From the NCBI RefSeq assembly GCF_026212465.1, contig NC_080052.1, positions 18,656,182-18,720,181 of the forward strand: DNA of 64,000 bases, read 5' to 3'. The notes below the pieces were generated by a model. The model saw only the letters and a program-made list of their open reading frames with translations. It made no database searches and was not told the origin of the DNA. Position 1 is the first letter of the stretch. Each line of letters starts with the position of its first letter. Below, piece after piece: positions 59,479-64,000 of this stretch. The DNA is from Amaranthus tricolor (lineage: Eukaryota; Streptophyta; Magnoliopsida; Caryophyllales; Amaranthaceae). Made by a program: the position numbers and the translations under genes.

Positions 59479-60150
59479 ATGATTAAAGGTGAAAAACTGG
59501 CAGACAGAGGGCAATATCGGAGAATGATAGGGAAACTCATTTGTCTCTCTCATACACGACCAGACATTGCATATGCAGTTGGATTAGTGAGTCGATTTAT
59601 GCAACAACCACATATACAAGATATGACAACAATGATGAGGATTCTAAGGTATATAAAAGGTACAAATAATAGAGGCATCCTATTCAAGAAGAATGATCAT
59701 TCAGACCTTCTGACCTACACAGATGCAAATTGGGTAGGAGATCGAGATGATAGGAGGTCTACTTCAGGATACTTTACATTGGTTGGGGGAAACCTGGTTA
59801 AATGGAGGAGTAAGAAGAAAAGGTTGTGGCTTTATCTAGTGCAAAGGTAGAATTTCAGGGTATTACTAAAGGAATAACAGAAGTCATATGGCTAAAGAAA
59901 CTCCTGAATGAATTGCACTTTACGCAGAAGAAGCCATGCAAATTGTTTTGCGATAATAAAGCAGCAATCAGTATCTCTGAAAATCCAGTTCTAACATGAT
60001 CCGGTTCTAACATGATCGAACCAAGCATGTAGAGATTAATAGACATTTCATTAAGGAGAAACTCGAGAAGAAGATTATAAGCCTTCCCTTTGTTCGATCC
60101 AAAGATCAACATTCTCACAAAAGCAGTCACAATTGAAGTTTTTGAAAATA
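59479..60150 (+). pseudogene. Copia reverse transcriptase end and RNase H fragment
   Basis: Reads [40 protein letters not shown] and [21 protein letters not shown] frameshift follows at KKKRLWLYLVQR (about 59815), and a short duplication (TCTAACATGATC twice, 59990-60017) breaks the [12 protein letters not shown] region. Confidence 0.88.
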
Positions 60151-60199
60151 CTTGTGTAAGTTAGACATTGGAGACTCTATGACCTAACTTGAGGGGGAA

Positions 60200-60395
60200 T
60201 GTAGGACAATACATATTTTAGTATACTGATCATTTAGTTACCTTGTTTGGAGTATAGTATTAAGAGTAGTTATTTTGTTTCCTTATTAATGATAGAATTC
60301 TACTTATAAAACTAAAGCTGTAATACTCATTATAATCAATACAAAATCAATTTTCACCGGACAATCACTTAATTTCCACATTATTATTTTTATCA
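60200..60395 (+). repeat. 3' LTR of the Copia fragment
   Basis: Starts TGTAGGACAA after the purine tract TTGAGGGGGAA (60189-60199) and ends TTTTTATCA. Its tail resembles the LTR end of the intron Copia (TAATTTCC, then TTAATTC). Confidence 0.7.
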
Positions 60396-60639
60396 CAATA
60401 TAGTGTTGTTTGTTTGAACAGCTTTCTGATTTGTATGTAATATTGCCTAGTATATACTTGCATATTGTAAGGCATGTCATACATACAAAGGGACATAAAG
60501 CCTTAGAATCTATTGGTAAATCAAAAAGGAGCTAGAAGTAAAGATTACTGGCTTTGGTGTTGGTGCAATGGTAGCTAGCTAGCTCAATGGGTTAACGATA
60601 CACCTTTGTTGGCACCTACAACTACATGTCCTAAAGTCG

Positions 60640-60895
60640 AAAGTAGAATCAGTAGAAGCACTTACGACTACAGCTGCGACAATTAGTTGTCCCCTGCCGG
60701 AGAGAATCAGTAGAAGCACTTACAACTACAGCTGCGACATTTGGAGTTTGGGTATGGTCATGTTGGAGTGTGCCATTGGGCGCTTTCTCTACATACAATC
60801 TGAAGATCAGGAAGGTGCACCGAGCTATTTTGAGCTGTTGGCAGCACGCAGTTGAGGGAAACCCAGCACCTTGCGCCACATTTTAACAGTATTCT
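60640..60895 (+). other. Exon-like fragment with a 58-bp duplication
   Basis: From about 60686 to TAA near 60885 one frame reads [39 protein letters not shown] and [20 protein letters not shown]. Base composition is richer in GC than the flanks, and the protein looks coding (Trp/Cys-rich). The [12 protein letters not shown] block is present twice (60650 and 60708) out of frame. It may be a captured or decayed host exon. No family was recognised. Bases 60396-60640 and 60896-61388 show nothing clear. Confidence 0.25.
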
Positions 60896-61388
60896 CTAGA
60901 GTTCTGTTCCTTCATATCTGCTTGATCAGAAGAAGTATATCTATCTTAGTAGCACAATACCTTGTTGACATGATTTGGTGCTGCTGTTCGATATTTGTGC
61001 AAAGGTCAGGATTATGACATTGCAACTTCACTTATTTATCATTATACATTTTTAAGGTTAAAAATCTAAGGAATCTTGGTAATAATGAAAAGTTGAAGAC
61101 ACACAACTTTAGACCTCATCTTGCTATATGGTAGTTAGTCACTTAGTGACTACCTTTTGTTCCTACTCTTAAATCATATTCTAATTCTACTATTTGATTT
61201 CTGTTCATACACACTACAAGGATATGAATTTGGTGTGTACTTGGTGAATATGAATTTGGTGTGTACTTCTTGAGTAGTAGGTATTGGAAATAACGTCTTA
61301 CTCAACCGTCTATATCTGCTCACCTCATATCTACAATATACTACTTTATAAGAGTAGGACACATCAAGGAGATCTTTGAGAATTCAAA

Positions 61389-61669
61389 GGAAAAATTGAC
61401 ATTAATAATCCAACCTTTTATTCATCCGCTGTGAATAATCCCACCTTTGGATTATTTTCTAATAATCCAACCTTTGTGATAAATTTGCCCAAAATATACC
61501 ATACTACTAATAATACGTAATAATAGGACATGCTGCTAGCAAACTAAAATGAAGGTTAGATTATTCACAGCCAATTAAGGGCAACTATTGAATTATTAAA
61601 ATATAATCTAAAAGATAGATTATTCACAGCGAATGAACAAAAAATTGAATTATTAATGTTGATTTTTCC
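61389..61669. mobile_element. Small foldback MITE, 281 bp
   Basis: The ends are inverted copies over about 60 bp (GGAAAAATTGACATTAATAA against GGAAAAATCAACATTAATAA; both then reach GCTGTGAATAATC). The flanks GAATTCAAA (61380-61388) and TAATTCAAA (61670-61678) agree at 8 of 9 bases. GTGAATAATC words recur inside. It shares the general design of 32859-33310 (GGAAAAAT ends, TGAATAATC-rich arms, 9-bp duplication). Confidence 0.72.
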
Positions 61670-62259
61670 TAATTCAAATAACTAACCTATACACATGTAA
61701 AAGAATAAGTTACCAACTAATAATAACACAATATAAGGTATTTCTAAAATGCAGATGGTTATAAAGTATATAAACTCCTCATGTTGGCTTTATGACTTGT
61801 AGCAGCCTAAGTTGAGATTTATCCTTTCTAATTTTTCTAAATAATTAAGAGACTTAGATCCTTTCAAATTTTTTACCTATAAATTTAATATCCAAATAAA
61901 AAAAATATATATATATTTCTTCGTATCCTGTCCTTTTTCTTCAATTCCTTCGATCCAAATAAAATCTGAAGAAGCTATTCATGATTTTTTTTTTCTCTCA
62001 AAATAATTTTGTAGGTTATTACTTAGTTTATAAAATTAATTGTTCTATAGAAATGTGATGTCGATCTGACATAAGTTCTGAGAGGGAATGGCATAGACTA
62101 TAGATAACAAAGGGAAAATGATACTGTTTCAAAGATAATGAAAAAACTCGATAAAAGATATAGTTGTTGACTTGATGATTCAATTGGTTGGAGTTTGTTA
62201 ATGCAAGTACCAAAATACTTAGTAAAGATGATGAATTTAACCACTTAATTGAATATGCC

Positions 62260-62960
62260 TTAACTTGTACTTTGGAGAGAAACGATGAGGATGTGTCGAG
62301 TGTAAGTGAATTGAGGTTTGGAACGATAAATAAGGTGCCTAAAGTGGGGCAAATGAGGCTTCACTAAAGGTTGGAACCATGCCTTGAACAAGGCAAGGCA
62401 TGGTATGAAGGTTGCTCGAACAAGACAACATGAAAACTAAGTCAAAAGTGGACTGGAGAGGTGTGCTCGTTCAAAGCACTAAAGTGCTCGTTCAAGGCAC
62501 ATTGTGCAAGTGGGTTTTGAACTAAGTGCTCGTTCGAGCACTATGCCTCGGATTTCTTTTTGGTCAGTTTGGCCACTTTAAAGGCATTGAAAGGTTGTCT
62601 AGCTTCTTGTTTAATGCTTGTTTATTGTAATGTTTATTGTCATACTTAATTGGTATGATTAATTGGTGATGTAATTGTGCTTTGATGGTTCATTAAGTAT
62701 GGTTCTATGAAATATGTTTTCCTTCATCTATAAAAGGGAACATTATTCATAAGAACAAGGCTCCACAAACACACATATTGAGAGTGGTCTAGTGCATTGT
62801 TAGAAATTTAAGGGTGTTCTTACTTTGCTCTAGCATTTGTGATTTTGAGAGATTGTTCTCAAGATAAGGGGAGATTTATTATAGTTGTAATTGTTGAATT
62901 CAATATAATAAACTACATTTGAGGGGGGAGGTATCACAGATACCTTATAAATACTTGTAT
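62260..62960. repeat. LTR-like repeat with GCTCGTTC motifs
   Basis: Contains GTGCTCGTTCAAAGCAC and three similar words, a CTATAAAAGG box (about 62730) and TTGTTCTCAAGATAAGG. The organisation parallels 21540-22170. Likely a solo or truncated LTR. Termini were not defined. Confidence 0.3.
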
Positions 62961-64000
62961 TAATCTTTTGCTTTAATTTTCATTTTGTTTTTCATTGTTA
63001 AACCTCTTTGAGGCTTTCATTTCAGAGTTGAATATAGGCCTATCAAAATGGTCGGTTGAACGGGTTTAAGCTCGCTCGAGACTTTCGATTTGGTCAATTT
63101 TGGTCTGGGATAAGGTCGTGTTCAAGGTTGACCCAACAAGTCAAGAATTTTTTTAAAAAATCATTTTTTCATATTTTTTTTCCAAAGAAACTTATTCTAT
63201 AATTAATTTTTTAAGGCTATAATAACGAAATATTGACTCAAAACACAAAAAGTGGCTACAAACATTTTTGGTCCCGACAAAAAATGACTAAAAATCCATT
63301 TTATATATGTTGGATCTTAATCAAAGTAGTTGGTTATAATTTTTTTTTTTTTCCATTTTTATATGATAAATAAAGTTCTTTTATGAATTTTTATATTATC
63401 ATTTTGGAGTTGTACTAGGTTAATAAAAAAATTTGATTGATTGGTATTGAATTTTTAAAAGATTGTACTTAAGAAATAAATCAAATCTTTATTAATTAAA
63501 TTATATTTTATATATAACTAGAATTCATAATATATTTTTTGCTCCGAATACCTAAAATCTCATGATCGATCTTAAATGCCTTTTATGCAACACTTAATTA
63601 TACTCCCAAAACGTGTGTTTATAATGTGGATCAAGAATATGTTTATAGTGGTTATGTTAGAGAATAATACTCGTGCATTTTTCAAAAAAAAAAAGGATGA
63701 AATTTAAGATGATGATATTCAAATAGTGGAAGAGTCTTTATTATCAGTCTAGGACAAGTATGAAGCCAACCACAAATTAAAAAACAATGGAACTAGTCAG
63801 CTACGATTATTCCAATCTGCTATGTTATAATGTTTGACAGTTACTGAACATGGCCAAACACCTCCCCACCATCTTGGAAGGATCTGTGGAAGGACAAAAA
63901 CCATTAACTTCACTAACCATTGGTATTTAAATACAATATAGACATGTAGTTTAGCTAGAATGCAAACTCCAAAGGGATAAGACTTGAAGTTGATAGTGTA
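62961..64000. other. AT-rich DNA to the window end, no gene recognised
   Basis: Bases 63030-63140 (CCTATCAAAATGGTCGGTTG, then ACGGGTTTAAGC) resemble hAT-type MITE ends. Nothing else could be assigned. Confidence 0.4.

Larger units (their letters stand above)
59479..60395 (+). mobile_element. 3' fragment of a Copia element
   Basis: Starts abruptly inside reverse transcriptase and runs through RNase H, polypurine tract and 3' LTR. Its lineage is that of the 6-11 kb and 38-42 kb Copias. The 5' part is missing, and no target duplication was identified. Confidence 0.85.

Noticed and set aside
60560..60620. tRNA-like A box (TAGCTCAATGGGTTAACG)
   Set aside because: No B box at the right distance and no cloverleaf could be drawn, so neither a tRNA nor a clear SINE.

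Overview
This is a piece of a plant nuclear genome. It is AT-rich, with GT-AG introns, four recognisable host genes and about two thirds transposable elements or their remains. The profilin and ankyrin proteins read like those of Caryophyllales, probably Amaranthaceae sensu lato (spinach, beet or quinoa relatives). That placement rests on remembered family features and was not tested.

Host genes. (1) 1-3817, minus strand: a two-exon ankyrin-repeat protein whose 3' end lies beyond the left edge. (2) 13258-16087, plus: a complete three-exon profilin of 131 codons. (3) 20928-21225, minus: a small gene for a putative secreted, Pro/Gly-rich peptide, apparently broken by a one-base shift in an A5/T5 run. 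(4) 34782-42532, minus: a four-exon glucan endo-1,3-beta-glucosidase (GH17 plus X8, with signal peptide and GPI tail). It has a 31-nt microexon, a 4 x 131-bp tandem repeat in intron 3, and a 5.4-kb intron 1 that carries an antisense Copia element.

Mobile DNA, left to right. A near-complete Copia (6020-11106, minus, TSD GTAAG). A decayed PIF/Harbinger transposase (about 16.9-19.2 kb) with a Stowaway MITE in its right end. A CACTA-like end (about 20.3 kb). A nested block at 23088-34115: an old Copia is split by a younger 6.6-kb Copia (24293-30894, TSD GATTA), and it also has a replaced segment holding an hAT-type MITE and a foldback element. A Copia inside the glucanase intron (38358-42221, TSD AAAAT). 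A full-length but dead mariner (43422-46240, TA TSD). Two large palindromic foldback elements with exact 9-bp TSDs (47743-48855 and 49554-50580), the first with a loop of about 730 bp made of ATT repeats. A 5'-truncated Del/Tekay-like Gypsy chromovirus with a long 3' LTR (52140 to about 59478). A 3' Copia fragment (59479-60395). A small foldback MITE (61389-61669). LTR-like AT-rich DNA to the end.

No rRNA gene, tRNA gene, CRISPR array, plastid or mitochondrial insert was seen. I found no convincing novel multi-gene system. The most unusual items are the foldback elements with 9-bp duplications, the self-complementary leader hairpins of the 24-31 kb Copia, the frameshifted secreted-peptide gene, and the nonsense-mutation spectrum of the Gypsy element. 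All boundaries come from reading by eye; no database search was run.
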